A DNA stretch of 40,826 nucleotides, taken from contig JAKUOU010000016.1 in assembly GCA_022451065.1 (NCBI GenBank), forward strand, positions 49,980 to 90,805, given 5' to 3'. The translations under genes and the position numbers were made by a program. Below are positions 25,937 to 34,503 of the stretch, piece by piece; within the stretch, counting starts at the first letter, position 1; every line of letters starts with the position of its first letter. This DNA comes from Pedosphaera sp. (GTDB taxonomy: Bacteria; Verrucomicrobiota; Verrucomicrobiia; Limisphaerales; UBA1096). The notes beneath the pieces were generated by a model. It was given only the letters and a program-made list of their open reading frames with translations, did not search any database and was not told the origin of the DNA.

Positions 25937-26935
25937 TCACTTGAAGATCGCTGTCTTGAGGTTGCCGGTTGTGTCGATTGAACCGCGTGTCATGGCGTTA
26001 GTGTTGAACTCCATCACGACGTTACCCTGTGCGTCGATGCCGATGATGCCTCCGGAGCCGCCAGCCTCTTTGAGTACGGTGTGCACGACGTCGGTTGCGG
26101 CCTTGGCCAGGCTCTCCTTTATGTATGCGATCCGTGCGCTGATGTCGTGGGCGACGGCGTGCCGTATGAAGTATTCGCCGTGGCCGGTGCAGGAAATGCC
26201 GGCGGTGCGGTTGTCGGCGTAGGTGCCGGCACCGATGATCGGCGAGTCGCCGATGCGGCCAAATCGCTTGCCGGTCATCCCGCCGGTTGAGGTGCCGGCG
26301 GCGATGTTGCCTTTGGCGTCCAGCGCTACGCAGCCGACGGTGCCGAAGTAGTCAGCGTGCCGATCCGGCTCGGCGATGGCCTGCGGCTTAGCCGTGGCTT
26401 CCTGTTGCTTGAGCCATTTTTGAATCTGTTTCCAGCGTCGCTCGGTGAAGAAGTATTTGGGATCGACGATCTCGAGCCCGTTGTCGCTGGCGAACTTATC
26501 CGCCCCTTGGTTGGTGAACAGGACATGCGGCGACTTTTCCATCACGGCACGCGCGGCGCGGATGGGGTTTTTCACTGTGGTCACGCCGCCGACGGCGCCG
26601 GCCTGCAGCGCGCGGCCGTCCATAATTGATGCGTCGAGTTCGTTTTTGCCCTCGGCGGTGAAGACCGCACCCCTGCCGGCGTTAAACACCGGCGCGTCCT
26701 CCATAATGACGATGGCAGCCTCGACGGCGTCGAGCGCACTGCCTCCTTGCTTGAGGATAGTATGCCCGGCACGGAGCGATTGCTCGAGCGTAGCATGGTA
26801 TAGCCGCTCGTGCTCTGGTGTGAGTACGTCGCGGTCGATGCGTCCGGCGCCACCGTGAACGACGATGGCAATGGGCTTGGCTTGTGGAGTCATAGCAATG
26901 AAAAACAACAGGGCGGTGGTGATGGCTTTCATCAC
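25937..26935 (-). CDS. Secreted isoaspartyl peptidase/L-asparaginase (Ntn hydrolase)
   Basis: 332 residues. The leader MMKAITTALLFFIAMTPQAK is a signal peptide. PIAIVVHGGAGRIDRDVLTP opens the type-2 asparaginase fold, and APVFNAGRGAVFTAEGKNELDA is the substrate-side segment. The autocleavage site is FGTVGCVALDAKGN, in which the Thr of GTVG becomes the N-terminal nucleophile. GNIAAGTSTGGMTGKRFGR and GTYADNRTAGISCTGHGEYF follow as in the family. It removes isoaspartyl residues or hydrolyses asparagine outside the cytoplasm. The M19 dipeptidase gene is divergent, with about 106 bases between them, suggesting a shared peptide-scavenging role. Confidence 0.93.
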   Translation of the reverse strand: MMKAITTALLFFIAMTPQAKPIAIVVHGGAGRIDRDVLTPEHERLYHATLEQSLRAGHTILKQGGSALDAVEAAIVIMEDAPVFNAGRGAVFTAEGKNELDASIMDGRALQAGAVGGVTTVKNPIRAARAVMEKSPHVLFTNQGADKFASDNGLEIVDPKYFFTERRWKQIQKWLKQQEATAKPQAIAEPDRHADYFGTVGCVALDAKGNIAAGTSTGGMTGKRFGRIGDSPIIGAGTYADNRTAGISCTGHGEYFIRHAVAHDISARIAYIKESLAKAATDVVHTVLKEAGGSGGIIGIDAQGNVVMEFNTNAMTRGSIDTTGNLKTAIFK

Positions 26936-27041
26936 GGGCCAGCTTGGCCAAGCGCGGCTCGCTTGGCAACTCGAGGCTTCACAGGCTGGGCGTTCTGCCG
27001 TTGACTGGCCTGTCGCTTGGCTGCTTGGTCAAGCGCATGCC

Positions 27042-28124
27042 ATGCCCGACAGTATCCCCTTTATTATTGACGCCCACCTCGATCTCTCGATGAACGCGCT
27101 TGAGTGGAACCGCGATCTGTCGCGTCCGCTCAGCGAAATTCGAGAACGAGAAGCCGGCCGAACCGACAAGAAGGACCGCGGCCGAGGTACCGTCTGCCTG
27201 CCGGAGATGCGCCGTGGCAAGATCGGATTGTGTGTCGCCACGCAGATTGCCCGCTACACCAAGCGCAGCAACTCGCTGCCCGGCTGGCATTCCCCGGAAC
27301 AGGCCTGGGCGCAGACGCAGGGGCAGCTCGCTTGGTACCGCGAGATGGAGCGTCGGGGCGAGCTGACGCAGATTGCCGACCTTGGCCAACTGGAGGGGCA
27401 CTTGGCCAAGTGGGCCGATGGGCCAAGCGACGACCTGCCAGTGGGCTACATTTTAAGTCTCGAGGGGGCGGACTCGCTTGTGACGTTGCAACACCTCGAG
27501 CGGGCTCACGCCTATGGACTGCGTGCGCTTGGCCCGGCGCATTACGGCCCGGGCACCTATGCTCCCGGCACCAACGAGAGGGGTGGCCTTGGTCAGGCGG
27601 GGCCTGACCTGCTGCAAGAGATGGAACGGCTCGGCATCATCCTAGACGTGACGCACTTGAGCGATGAGTCGTTTGACGAGTCGATGGACATTTTCGGTGG
27701 CACGGTTTGGGCGAGCCACTGCAATTGCCGCGCGTTGGTGCCGGGCGACCGGCAACTCAGCGACCGGCAACTCAGGCGGGTGATCGAGCGCGGTGGCGTG
27801 ATTGGCGCGGCGCTTGACGCGTGGATGCTGATCCCCGACTGGGAACGCGGCGTGACGACGCCAGAGGCGTCCGGCGTCGCGCTCTCACACGTGGTTGATC
27901 ATATTGACCACGTCTGCCAGCTCGCCGGCAACGCCGACCACGCCGGCATTGGCACCGATCTCGACGGCGGCTTCGGGCGCGAGCAGGCGCCGGGGGATTT
28001 GGAGACCATCGCCGATCTACAGAAGCTGCTGGACCTGCTCGCTGCGTGCGGCTACTCGGCGGCGGACATCGAAAAAATCATGAGCGGTAATTTTCTCCGG
28101 CTACTCCGGGATGCCTGGTCGTAG
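27042..28124 (+). CDS. Membrane dipeptidase, peptidase family M19
   Basis: 360 residues from the ATG at 27042, which gives MPDSIPFIIDAHLDLSMNAL; a longer frame starting 26865 overlaps the divergent asparaginase gene. The metal site motif is DAHLDL; the bridging glutamate lies in ILSLEGADSL; HLSDESFDESMDIFGG and WASHCNCRALVPGDRQLSD carry further zinc ligands; HAGIGTDLDGGFG is the C-terminal family motif. It is a renal dipeptidase homologue that cleaves dipeptides. No signal peptide is visible, so it may be cytoplasmic. Two palindromes at 27382 and 27402 encode LGQ and LAK in different frames within 30 bases. Confidence 0.93.
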   Translation: MPDSIPFIIDAHLDLSMNALEWNRDLSRPLSEIREREAGRTDKKDRGRGTVCLPEMRRGKIGLCVATQIARYTKRSNSLPGWHSPEQAWAQTQGQLAWYREMERRGELTQIADLGQLEGHLAKWADGPSDDLPVGYILSLEGADSLVTLQHLERAHAYGLRALGPAHYGPGTYAPGTNERGGLGQAGPDLLQEMERLGIILDVTHLSDESFDESMDIFGGTVWASHCNCRALVPGDRQLSDRQLRRVIERGGVIGAALDAWMLIPDWERGVTTPEASGVALSHVVDHIDHVCQLAGNADHAGIGTDLDGGFGREQAPGDLETIADLQKLLDLLAACGYSAADIEKIMSGNFLRLLRDAWS

Positions 28125-28177
28125 GCCGCTTTTCATCGCTGTATCGTGTTCAACCGTTTAAACTCTCCGAGCTGGTC

Positions 28178-29167
28178 ATGAGCCAACCTGAAACCAACGC
28201 CGAAGTCAGCCGCCCCGCCATCAGGGATGAGTTGTCGAGGTTTTGGCAGGGGATGCCAGACAAGCCTCTGTTCTTCGCGCTGCTGGGGTCCTGGCTGGTT
28301 CTCTTTCAACTGCTGGGCAATTCCACCTTCGGCTACGTTGATACACATTCGCTTTACGGCTGGATGAACTACGCCTACGGCAGCTCGAAGGATGACGAGT
28401 TGGGCTACATCATCCCTCTGATCGTGTTGGGCCTGTGCTATTGGAAACGAGACGAGTTGCTCGCGGCGCCAAAGCGCAACTGGTGGCCGGCGATGGCGCT
28501 GGTGGCGATGGCGCTGGCGGTGCATCTGATTGGGTATGTCATCCAGCAGACACGCGTTTCGATCGTTGGTTTTTACCTTGGGCTGTACGCGCTGACCGGT
28601 TTGGTTTGGGGACCGGCCTGGCTGCGGACCAGTTTTTTCCCCGTCTGCCTGTTTGCGTTCGCCGTGCCGCTTGGGACGTTGGCAGACTTTGTCACCGTGC
28701 CGTTGCGGCACTTGGTGTCGGACATCACCGGGTGGATTTGCGGCACACTACTCGGCGTCGATATCATTCAGGAAGGGGTGCAGATTTTTGACTCCAAGCG
28801 CCGCTACAACTACGAGATCGCCGCCGCGTGTAGCGGAATTCGCAGCCTGACGGTGACGCTGGCTTTTTTTGCCATTTACGGCTTCGTCGCCTTTCGCACG
28901 CGGTGGAAAACGGCGGTGATCATCCTTTCGGCCTTTCCGCTGGCGGTGGCGGGTAATGTCTTTCGGCTCGCGTTGATCATCCTGGCCGCCGAGGTGGCGG
29001 AGTCGGCTCAGCCGGGAGCCGGTCAGGCTGCTGGGAACTTCGTTCATAGCAACGGCTTCCTAAGCCTGTTGCCGTACGTGCCGGCGTTTGTCGGCGTGCT
29101 GATTCTAGGTAGAGTGGTCAAGGAGGATGGGGAGTCTGGGCCAGCAACGGAGGTAGCCATTGAGTAG
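28178..29167 (+). CDS. Exosortase (EpsH-like transpeptidase)
   Basis: 329 residues with about eight membrane helices. The proposed catalytic triad is present: Cys218 in AAACSGIRSLTVTL, Arg263 in GNVFRLALIIL and His290 in NFVHSNGFLSLLPY. VVKEDGESGPATEVAIE ends the protein. Exosortases cleave and sort proteins with a PEP-CTERM type tail at the cytoplasmic membrane, often together with exopolysaccharide genes. No PEP-CTERM substrate or polysaccharide cluster is in this window, so its targets are elsewhere. It overlaps the epsI gene by 8 bases. The xrt subtype cannot be given from sequence alone. Confidence 0.93.
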   Translation: MSQPETNAEVSRPAIRDELSRFWQGMPDKPLFFALLGSWLVLFQLLGNSTFGYVDTHSLYGWMNYAYGSSKDDELGYIIPLIVLGLCYWKRDELLAAPKRNWWPAMALVAMALAVHLIGYVIQQTRVSIVGFYLGLYALTGLVWGPAWLRTSFFPVCLFAFAVPLGTLADFVTVPLRHLVSDITGWICGTLLGVDIIQEGVQIFDSKRRYNYEIAAACSGIRSLTVTLAFFAIYGFVAFRTRWKTAVIILSAFPLAVAGNVFRLALIILAAEVAESAQPGAGQAAGNFVHSNGFLSLLPYVPAFVGVLILGRVVKEDGESGPATEVAIE

Positions 29168-29903
29168 ACAGGGCAAAATCATTGCCGCTGTTTTTCTGCT
29201 GCTTGTTGCGGCGGCGGCGGTTTTTTTGTCGCAACTCAATTCCGCCGGCCAAGCGCTTGGCCAACCGGGCCTCCATCTCACTGCGATGGAGCTTTTTAAT
29301 GAAAATGGCAAAGTCGTCCGCACGAACGCTGTTGCGTTGCCGGCGCAGGTTTTGGACTGCACCTCAAAGCCGACGCCGGTCACCCAGTTGGAGCTCGACT
29401 GGCTGCCGCCTGACACCACGTATGGCCGACGCCGCTACTCGTTCCGGGACAAAACCTGGATCGAGAACAGCGTGGTACTAATGGGGCAGGACCGTACCTC
29501 GATTCACAAGCCGGAGTACTGTCTGCCGGGGCAGGGTTTCAAGATAGACCTTCGCGAAGTGGTCACCATCCCAATTCAGGAACCGCACTCGTACGACCTG
29601 CCGGTCATGAAATTGACGACCTCGAAAACGGTCCACGACCGCAGTAGGCGCGAGATACCGTTGAGGGGCGTGTACATCTATTGGTTTGTCGCCGATGGCA
29701 AACTGGCGACGCACCATCTTGACCGGATGTGGATGATGACCAAGGGCCTGCTCAGCGAGGGAGTGCTGCAGCGTTGGGCCTATGTGAGCTACTTCGCCAT
29801 CTGCAAACCGGGCGACGAGGACGCGACCTTCGACAGAATGGCTAAGTTCATTACCGAGTCCGTCCCAAAATTCCAAACCACCACCGGCCCACCGAAGAGT
29901 TAG
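29160..29903 (+). CDS. EpsI-family exosortase-associated protein (DUF3485)
   Basis: 247 residues from a TTG at 29160, supported by GGAGG six bases upstream and by the overlap with the exosortase gene. Residues 6-23 are a membrane anchor (KIIAAVFLLLVAAAAVFL). A typical EpsI region follows with RYSFRDKTWIENSVVLMGQD, HKPEYCLPGQGFKI (the conserved H-x-P-E-x-C-L-P-G-x-G motif) and VYIYWFVADGK. In other bacteria EpsI is fused to or next to the exosortase and is needed for sorting; its exact activity is not known. The stop overlaps the uvrC stop by three bases (TTAG). Confidence 0.9.
   Translation: MSRQGKIIAAVFLLLVAAAAVFLSQLNSAGQALGQPGLHLTAMELFNENGKVVRTNAVALPAQVLDCTSKPTPVTQLELDWLPPDTTYGRRRYSFRDKTWIENSVVLMGQDRTSIHKPEYCLPGQGFKIDLREVVTIPIQEPHSYDLPVMKLTTSKTVHDRSRREIPLRGVYIYWFVADGKLATHHLDRMWMMTKGLLSEGVLQRWAYVSYFAICKPGDEDATFDRMAKFITESVPKFQTTTGPPKS
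29247..29264. repeat. 16-base palindrome GGCCAAGCGCTTGGCC with adjoining TTGGCCAA
   Basis: A perfect 16-base palindrome (29247-29262) overlaps TTGGCCAA (29257-29264) inside the epsI coding sequence, where it reads GQALGQP. It is the same nested design as at 13866-13883. Confidence 0.8.
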
Positions 29904-31408
29904 GCCGACTTGGCGCTCTTTGGCCGCATCCCCAAAAAATCCTTCAGTGCCTCGGCCGATTTTTTGCCGAAACCGGGTACTTGCTGAATGTCCTCGAGGC
30001 TGGCTTTTCGCAGTTGCTGCACCGAACCGAATTTTTTGAGCAGAGCGGCCTTTCGGCTGCCGCCGATTCCGGGCAACTCATCGAGAATGCTCTCGGAGAT
30101 TTTCTTCAACCGCAGCTCCGCATTGTATGTGTTGGCGAACCGGTGCGACTCGTCGCGCACGCGCTGCAGCAGCTTCAGTGCGCCGCTGTCTAGGTCAAGC
30201 CGGAGCGGTGCATTTTTGCCAGGTCGGTAAATTTCCTCGAACTCCTTGGCCAAGCCGATTACCGGCAGGTGCTCGAGTCCAAGCTTGGTCAACTCGCGGC
30301 ATGCCATACCAAGCTGCCCCTTGCCGCCGTCGATCAGAATCAGGTCCGGCATCGGGCGAGACTCACGCTGGAGCCGGCTGTAGCGCCGCCGCACCGTCTC
30401 GGCCATACATGCAAAGTCGTCCTGCGCCACAACGTTCCTTATGCGAAAACGCCGGTACTGCGCGCGGTCAGGCTTACCGTCCAAAAAACTAACCATCGAT
30501 GCGACCATAAACGTTCCGCTGATATTTGAGATGTCAAACCCCTCAATACGCCCGGGCGAGGCGGCTAGGCCAAGCGACTGGCCAAGCGCGATGAGGTCGC
30601 GTCCAGAGTCGATTGCCCCGGGTAAATTGACCGGCATCCGGGTGAATTTGCGCGACTTGCGGGTGGTCTCGCGCAGGTCGCTGATCATGTCGCGGTAGCG
30701 CGCGGCCTTCTCAAAGTCGCGCGCCTCAGAGGCCTTCCGCATCTGCGCTTCGAGTTCCTTTTCCCATTCGCCGGTTTGGCCCTCGAGATAGTCACACGCC
30801 TCGGTGACCTGTCGCCGGTAGTCGTCGAGCGTCACCTTGCCTACGCAGGGCGCGGAGCAGTGCTGTAAGTGGCCGTAGAGGCAATGCTTGTAGTCGCGCT
30901 CGGTGGGTTTAAGCGGACGGCAACCGCGTAGGTTGAATTTTTTGCGTAGCATCGTGATCGTCCGCCGACACGCCCCACTGCTGACGAACGGGCCATAATA
31001 TTTCGCGCCATCCTGCTGGCGGACGCGCGTGAGGGCGAACCGCGGGATCGGGTCGTTGAGGTTCACCTTGATCAGCAGGAAATTTTTGTCGTCGCGAAAG
31101 CTGACGTTGTAGCGCGGCTTAAATTCCTTGATCAGCTTGCCCTCGAGCAGTAGCGCTTCCGGCTCGCTTTTGACGATGTGCACGTCGAAGTCCTCGATCG
31201 CCTCAATTAATGCGGCTAACTTCAAGTCCCAGCTGTGTCGGCGGGATGGGTGAAAATATTGGGTGACCCGCTTGCGCAGAGCCCGGGCCTTGCCAACGTA
31301 GATCACCGTGCCGAACCGGTCACGCATGAGATACACTCCGGGCTTGTGGGGTAACTGGCTCAGCTTGTCTCGGATGTGGTCGTTCATCGGCATGACGCTG
31401 GACGGCAA
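29900..31408 (-). CDS. uvrC: Excinuclease ABC subunit C
   Basis: 502 residues, shorter than the ~600 of E. coli UvrC. The GIY-YIG nuclease domain is at the N-terminus (PGVYLMRDRFGTVIYVGKA). A Cys cluster in the order C-x12-C-x7-C-x3-C (about residues 159-184) matches the proposed [4Fe-4S] site of UvrC. The UVR domain binding UvrB reads MRKASEARDFEKAARYRDMI. The RNase H-like second nuclease starts GRIEGFDISNISG with DLILIDGGKGQ, and tandem HhH motifs close the protein (DELPGIGGSRKAALL, IQQVPGFGKKSAEAL). It makes the two cuts around DNA lesions in nucleotide excision repair. It ends convergently on epsI with overlapping stops. Confidence 0.95.
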   Translation of the reverse strand: MPSSVMPMNDHIRDKLSQLPHKPGVYLMRDRFGTVIYVGKARALRKRVTQYFHPSRRHSWDLKLAALIEAIEDFDVHIVKSEPEALLLEGKLIKEFKPRYNVSFRDDKNFLLIKVNLNDPIPRFALTRVRQQDGAKYYGPFVSSGACRRTITMLRKKFNLRGCRPLKPTERDYKHCLYGHLQHCSAPCVGKVTLDDYRRQVTEACDYLEGQTGEWEKELEAQMRKASEARDFEKAARYRDMISDLRETTRKSRKFTRMPVNLPGAIDSGRDLIALGQSLGLAASPGRIEGFDISNISGTFMVASMVSFLDGKPDRAQYRRFRIRNVVAQDDFACMAETVRRRYSRLQRESRPMPDLILIDGGKGQLGMACRELTKLGLEHLPVIGLAKEFEEIYRPGKNAPLRLDLDSGALKLLQRVRDESHRFANTYNAELRLKKISESILDELPGIGGSRKAALLKKFGSVQQLRKASLEDIQQVPGFGKKSAEALKDFLGMRPKSAKSA

Positions 31409-31479
31409 GTTTCCCCGCGAGCCGCCGAGTTGTCCACCCGGAGTTCAACCAAGTTCAAACTTCAATCTTGGCCAAGGGC

Positions 31480-32274
31480 ATGGTAGCCCATCCCTTCGTG
31501 GTTCTACTTGTCGATATTGGCAACACTTACACTCACGCTGCCGTGGCCAACGGCAGCGGCATTGTGGCAGATGCCAAGTTTACCAGCGACTCTCTTGCGC
31601 TTGGCCAAGCCGAGCGGCCGATCGCTAGGCTACTGTGCCAGGCTAGTATTAAGCGGCTCGACGGGGCGGTGTTTTGCAGCGTAGTGCCCGGGCTCAATTT
31701 GCCGTTCAAGCGGCTGCTACGAGAACATTGGCAGTGCGCCGCCTTTCAGCTTACGGCGCGGACGGTGACCGGCATAGGCATCGACTATCCGAAGCCGTCA
31801 TCTATCGGAGCGGATCGCTTGGCCAACGCTATCGCAGCTCACGCGCAGCTTGGCGCGCCGGTGGTGGTGGTCGATTTCGGCACAGCGGTGACGTTCGACA
31901 TCGTCGATGAGGCGGCCAACTACACCGGTGGGATCATCGCGCCGGGCCTGTCGGCGATGACCGATTATTTACATGAGAAAACTGCACTGCTTCCGCGCAT
32001 CAGGATCACAGAGCCGGAGTCGATCATCGGCAAAAACACGCGCGGCGCGATGCTTAGCGGTGCGGTGCACGGCTATCGCGGATTGATCGCGGAGCTGGTG
32101 AGGCAACTGAAGCGCGAACTGGGCGTGGCCAAGCTGCCGGTGGTGGCTACCGGTGGATGCGCCGCGCTGATGGCGGCCCAGCTGTCAATGGTCCGGCATG
32201 TGGAGCCGCTACTCACACTGGAGGGGCTGCGGTGGGCCGGTCTGGCGCACCGTCCGGCGTGGTGGCGTACTTGA
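31480..32274 (+). CDS. coaX: Type III pantothenate kinase
   Basis: 264 residues from the ATG at 31480; a TTG at 31468 lies inside a CTTGGCCAAG palindrome and a GTG at 31498 is also possible. The N-terminal ATPase motif is LLVDIGNTYTHAAV. PKPSSIGADRLANAIAAH carries the G-A-D-R pantothenate segment, and VVVVDFGTAVTFDIVDE is the second phosphate-binding motif of the ASKHA fold. It phosphorylates pantothenate in CoA synthesis, is not inhibited by CoA in known members, and needs a monovalent cation. Palindromes at 31600 and 31819 encode LGQ and LAN in different frames. Confidence 0.93.
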   Translation: MVAHPFVVLLVDIGNTYTHAAVANGSGIVADAKFTSDSLALGQAERPIARLLCQASIKRLDGAVFCSVVPGLNLPFKRLLREHWQCAAFQLTARTVTGIGIDYPKPSSIGADRLANAIAAHAQLGAPVVVVDFGTAVTFDIVDEAANYTGGIIAPGLSAMTDYLHEKTALLPRIRITEPESIIGKNTRGAMLSGAVHGYRGLIAELVRQLKRELGVAKLPVVATGGCAALMAAQLSMVRHVEPLLTLEGLRWAGLAHRPAWWRT

Positions 32275-32442
32275 ACTTGATCGTCTCGGCAATCCGGAGC
32301 TTGGGATTGAGTAGTTTGCGCGCTCGGTTGAACGCCGCCGATCTCTCCTGCATATCGGCCTGGAGCGCCTCGACGTCATCCTTTCAAGGTTTTTCGCCTG
32401 GGGATTGACCTTGGCCAAGCTCTACCCGACGCTGCCGCAGGC

Positions 32443-32916
32443 ATGAAGGAGATGAAACTCAAGGAAGGTGACACGGCGCCGGGCTTCACCGCACCGATCA
32501 ATGGCGGCGGTGTAGTGTCATTAAGCCAGTTTCGTGGCCAGTCGGTCGTGCTATATTTTTACCCGAAAGACAACACGCCCGGCTGCAACAAGGAGGCGTG
32601 CGGCTTTCGCGATGCGCACGACGAAATCATGGCCAGGGGCGCGGTAGTGCTGGGGGTGAGCGCAGACTCGGCGGCCCGACACGACAAGTTCATCGACAAG
32701 TTTGGCCTGCCTTTCACGCTTATTGCGGATGAGGACAAGTCGATCTGCGAGACCTACGGCGTGTGGGGAAACAAGTCGTTCATGGGGCGGACATTTCTCG
32801 GGATTAACCGGCGGACATTCCTCATCGACGCCGACGGGGTAATCCGAAAGATCTGGCCGAAGGTGAAGGTTGCCGTGCACGCCGCCGAGGTGCTCGATGC
32901 GCTGGACGAACTTTAG
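32443..32916 (+). CDS. bcp: Thioredoxin-dependent thiol peroxidase (Bcp-type peroxiredoxin)
   Basis: 157 residues from 32443; starting at the second ATG (32452) would put the cysteines at 45 and 50 as in E. coli Bcp, so that start is equally possible. The peroxidatic Cys is in YFYPKDNTPGCNKEACGF and the resolving Cys is five residues later, the 2-Cys helix type. VLGVSADSAARHDKFIDKFG and FLGINRRTFLIDADGVI complete the fold. It reduces H2O2 and organic peroxides with thioredoxin. No clear Shine-Dalgarno is visible for either start. Its TAG overlaps the stop of the convergent PfkB kinase gene (TTAG). Confidence 0.95.
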   Translation: MKEMKLKEGDTAPGFTAPINGGGVVSLSQFRGQSVVLYFYPKDNTPGCNKEACGFRDAHDEIMARGAVVLGVSADSAARHDKFIDKFGLPFTLIADEDKSICETYGVWGNKSFMGRTFLGINRRTFLIDADGVIRKIWPKVKVAVHAAEVLDALDEL

Positions 32917-33812
32917 ACGCGAGTCATTTTTTCCAGAGCGCGCAGGCGTTGGTTGATTTCCGTGCGCGTGGTCTTGGTAGTACGATTCAGGCCGAAGCCT
33001 TCGCAGCAGAACGAGGCCACCACGCTGCCGTATAGGATCGCCTTGCGGATGTTGCTATCGACTGATCCGCCCGACTTGGCGAGGTAGCCCACCATCGCCC
33101 CGACAAACGAGTCGCCAGCTCCGGTCGGATCCTCGACCTTGGCTAGGGGGAACGCTGGCGCGACAAATAGGCCCCGGCGCGACGAAAAAATCGAACCATG
33201 TTCGCCCTTCTTAACGATCACGTATCTAGGGCCGAGCTTGTGCAGTTTAGAGAGGGCCGAGACGACGTTATCGTCGCCGGTCAACTGTTGGGCCTCGCTG
33301 TCGTTTAGCACTAGCATATCAACGCGACTGAGAAGGCTGAGCAAGTCATTCATGGCGATGTTCATCCACAGATCCATCGTGTCGGCGACGATGAACTTGG
33401 GCTTGTCGAGCTGGTCAATGATCGCCTCCTGTGCGCTTGGCGGGTTGTTGGCGAGCAGGATATACTTGGCCTTGCGATGCGCCGCCGGCAACACAGGTGA
33501 GTAGCCCTCTACCACGCCCAGCTCCGTGCTGAGCGTGCGGCGGTTGTTCATGTTCACCTCGTACTCACCGGCCCAGTGAAAGGTTTTGCCCTCGCGAATC
33601 TTAAGCCCCTTGATATTCACCTTGTGGCGTTCGAGCAGCGAAATGTATTTGCGAGGAAAATCGGTGCCGACCACACCGATCAGCTTCGGTGCGGCGAAAA
33701 AACTGGCCGCAACAGCCGCATGACTGCCGGACCCGCCAAGCAGGCGTGGGTTCTTCTTTTTCGGTGTGGCGATGGAGTCCAATGCAGTGGAACCGAAGAC
33801 AAGCAGGCTCAT
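32913..33812 (-). CDS. PfkB-family carbohydrate or nucleoside kinase
   Basis: 299 residues. The N-terminal LLGGSGSHAAVAASFFA matches the first PfkB signature, and KVEDPTGAGDSFVGAMVGYLA is the second, with the catalytic Asp in GAGD. LIGVVGTDFPRKYISLLE and FIVADTMDLWMNIA are usual ribokinase-fold segments. The substrate is not fixed by these motifs; adenosine-kinase-like or ribokinase-like sugar kinases are the candidates. It lies 34 bases downstream of thiE in the same orientation and is the last gene of that apparent operon. Confidence 0.9.
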   Translation of the reverse strand: MSLLVFGSTALDSIATPKKKNPRLLGGSGSHAAVAASFFAAPKLIGVVGTDFPRKYISLLERHKVNIKGLKIREGKTFHWAGEYEVNMNNRRTLSTELGVVEGYSPVLPAAHRKAKYILLANNPPSAQEAIIDQLDKPKFIVADTMDLWMNIAMNDLLSLLSRVDMLVLNDSEAQQLTGDDNVVSALSKLHKLGPRYVIVKKGEHGSIFSSRRGLFVAPAFPLAKVEDPTGAGDSFVGAMVGYLAKSGGSVDSNIRKAILYGSVVASFCCEGFGLNRTTKTTRTEINQRLRALEKMTRV

Positions 33813-33846
33813 TTTTTAAAAATGGGTTGGGCGGGGAAACGACCCG

Positions 33847-34497
33847 CTAATGGGTGGCGGAGAGTATGCGCTCCTTGAATTGGCGACAAGCACCGGCCAC
33901 GTCCGGCGTGCGCAGCAGCGCTGAGACGACGCACACCCGCCGTGCCCCGGCGGTGAGGATGTCTGCGAGGTTGTCAAGATTGATGCCGCCAATTGCGAAC
34001 CACGGCCGGTCGATGTTTGTGGCGGCCCAGCTGACATAGTCGAGCGTCACCGGTGGCCGGCCCGGCTTGGTCGGCGTGGCAAACACCGGGCCGATTGCTA
34101 CATAATCGGCTCCCGCGTCGCAGGCCCGTACCGCCTGCTCCGGCGAGTGTGTGCTCAGGCCAAGCTCGAGCGCCGAGTCGCTTGGTTTCACCTCGTCGAC
34201 TTGCCGGTGGCCGGCATCAAAAAAATCCTCTTGCCCCAGGTGCGCTGTCGGCGCGCCCACATCGGCGGCTATGTCGGGATGATCGTTGATCACCAGCCGC
34301 ACGCCGGCATCGGCCGTGATTGGGGCCAGGCGCTTGGCCAAGTGGGCGATGTCATCGACTGGCCAATCCTTGGCGCGAAGCTGCACGAGATCCGCACCAC
34401 CGTCGCAGAGCTGGCGGCACAGCACCTCCGGGTCGCGGCCATCGAGATAGGCCGCGTCCACGAACGCATACAATAAACAATCCGCCAGCGGCTTCAT
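33847..34497 (-). CDS. thiE: Thiamine-phosphate synthase
   Basis: 216 residues, usual for ThiE. GGADLVQLRAKDW holds the conserved Arg-x-Lys for pyrophosphate, RLVINDHPDIAADVGAPTAH and LGQEDFF supply magnesium and substrate residues, and DYVAIGPVFATPTKPGRPP is the typical G-P-x-F-x-T-x-T-K loop. FAIGGINLDNL follows. It joins HMP pyrophosphate and thiazole phosphate into thiamine phosphate. The gene starts 6 bases after the stop of the PQQ-like protein gene. No TPP riboswitch was recognised upstream, and its promoter may be that of the upstream gene. A palindrome at 34333-34342 reads LAK. Confidence 0.93.
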   Translation of the reverse strand: MKPLADCLLYAFVDAAYLDGRDPEVLCRQLCDGGADLVQLRAKDWPVDDIAHLAKRLAPITADAGVRLVINDHPDIAADVGAPTAHLGQEDFFDAGHRQVDEVKPSDSALELGLSTHSPEQAVRACDAGADYVAIGPVFATPTKPGRPPVTLDYVSWAATNIDRPWFAIGGINLDNLADILTAGARRVCVVSALLRTPDVAGACRQFKERILSATH

Positions 34498-34503
34498 CGA
34501 ATC

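Noticed and set aside
32209-32430. Small minus-strand coding-like stretch (frames reading AKNLE and EALQADMQERSAAFN)
   Set aside because: It needs a frame change, has an in-frame stop just upstream, and overlaps the end of coaX. It could be a relic of a small gene, but support is too weak to list.
34498-34503. TPP riboswitch for thiE
   Set aside because: Only six bases separate thiE from the upstream gene and no conserved THI-box sequence was recognised ahead of the operon.
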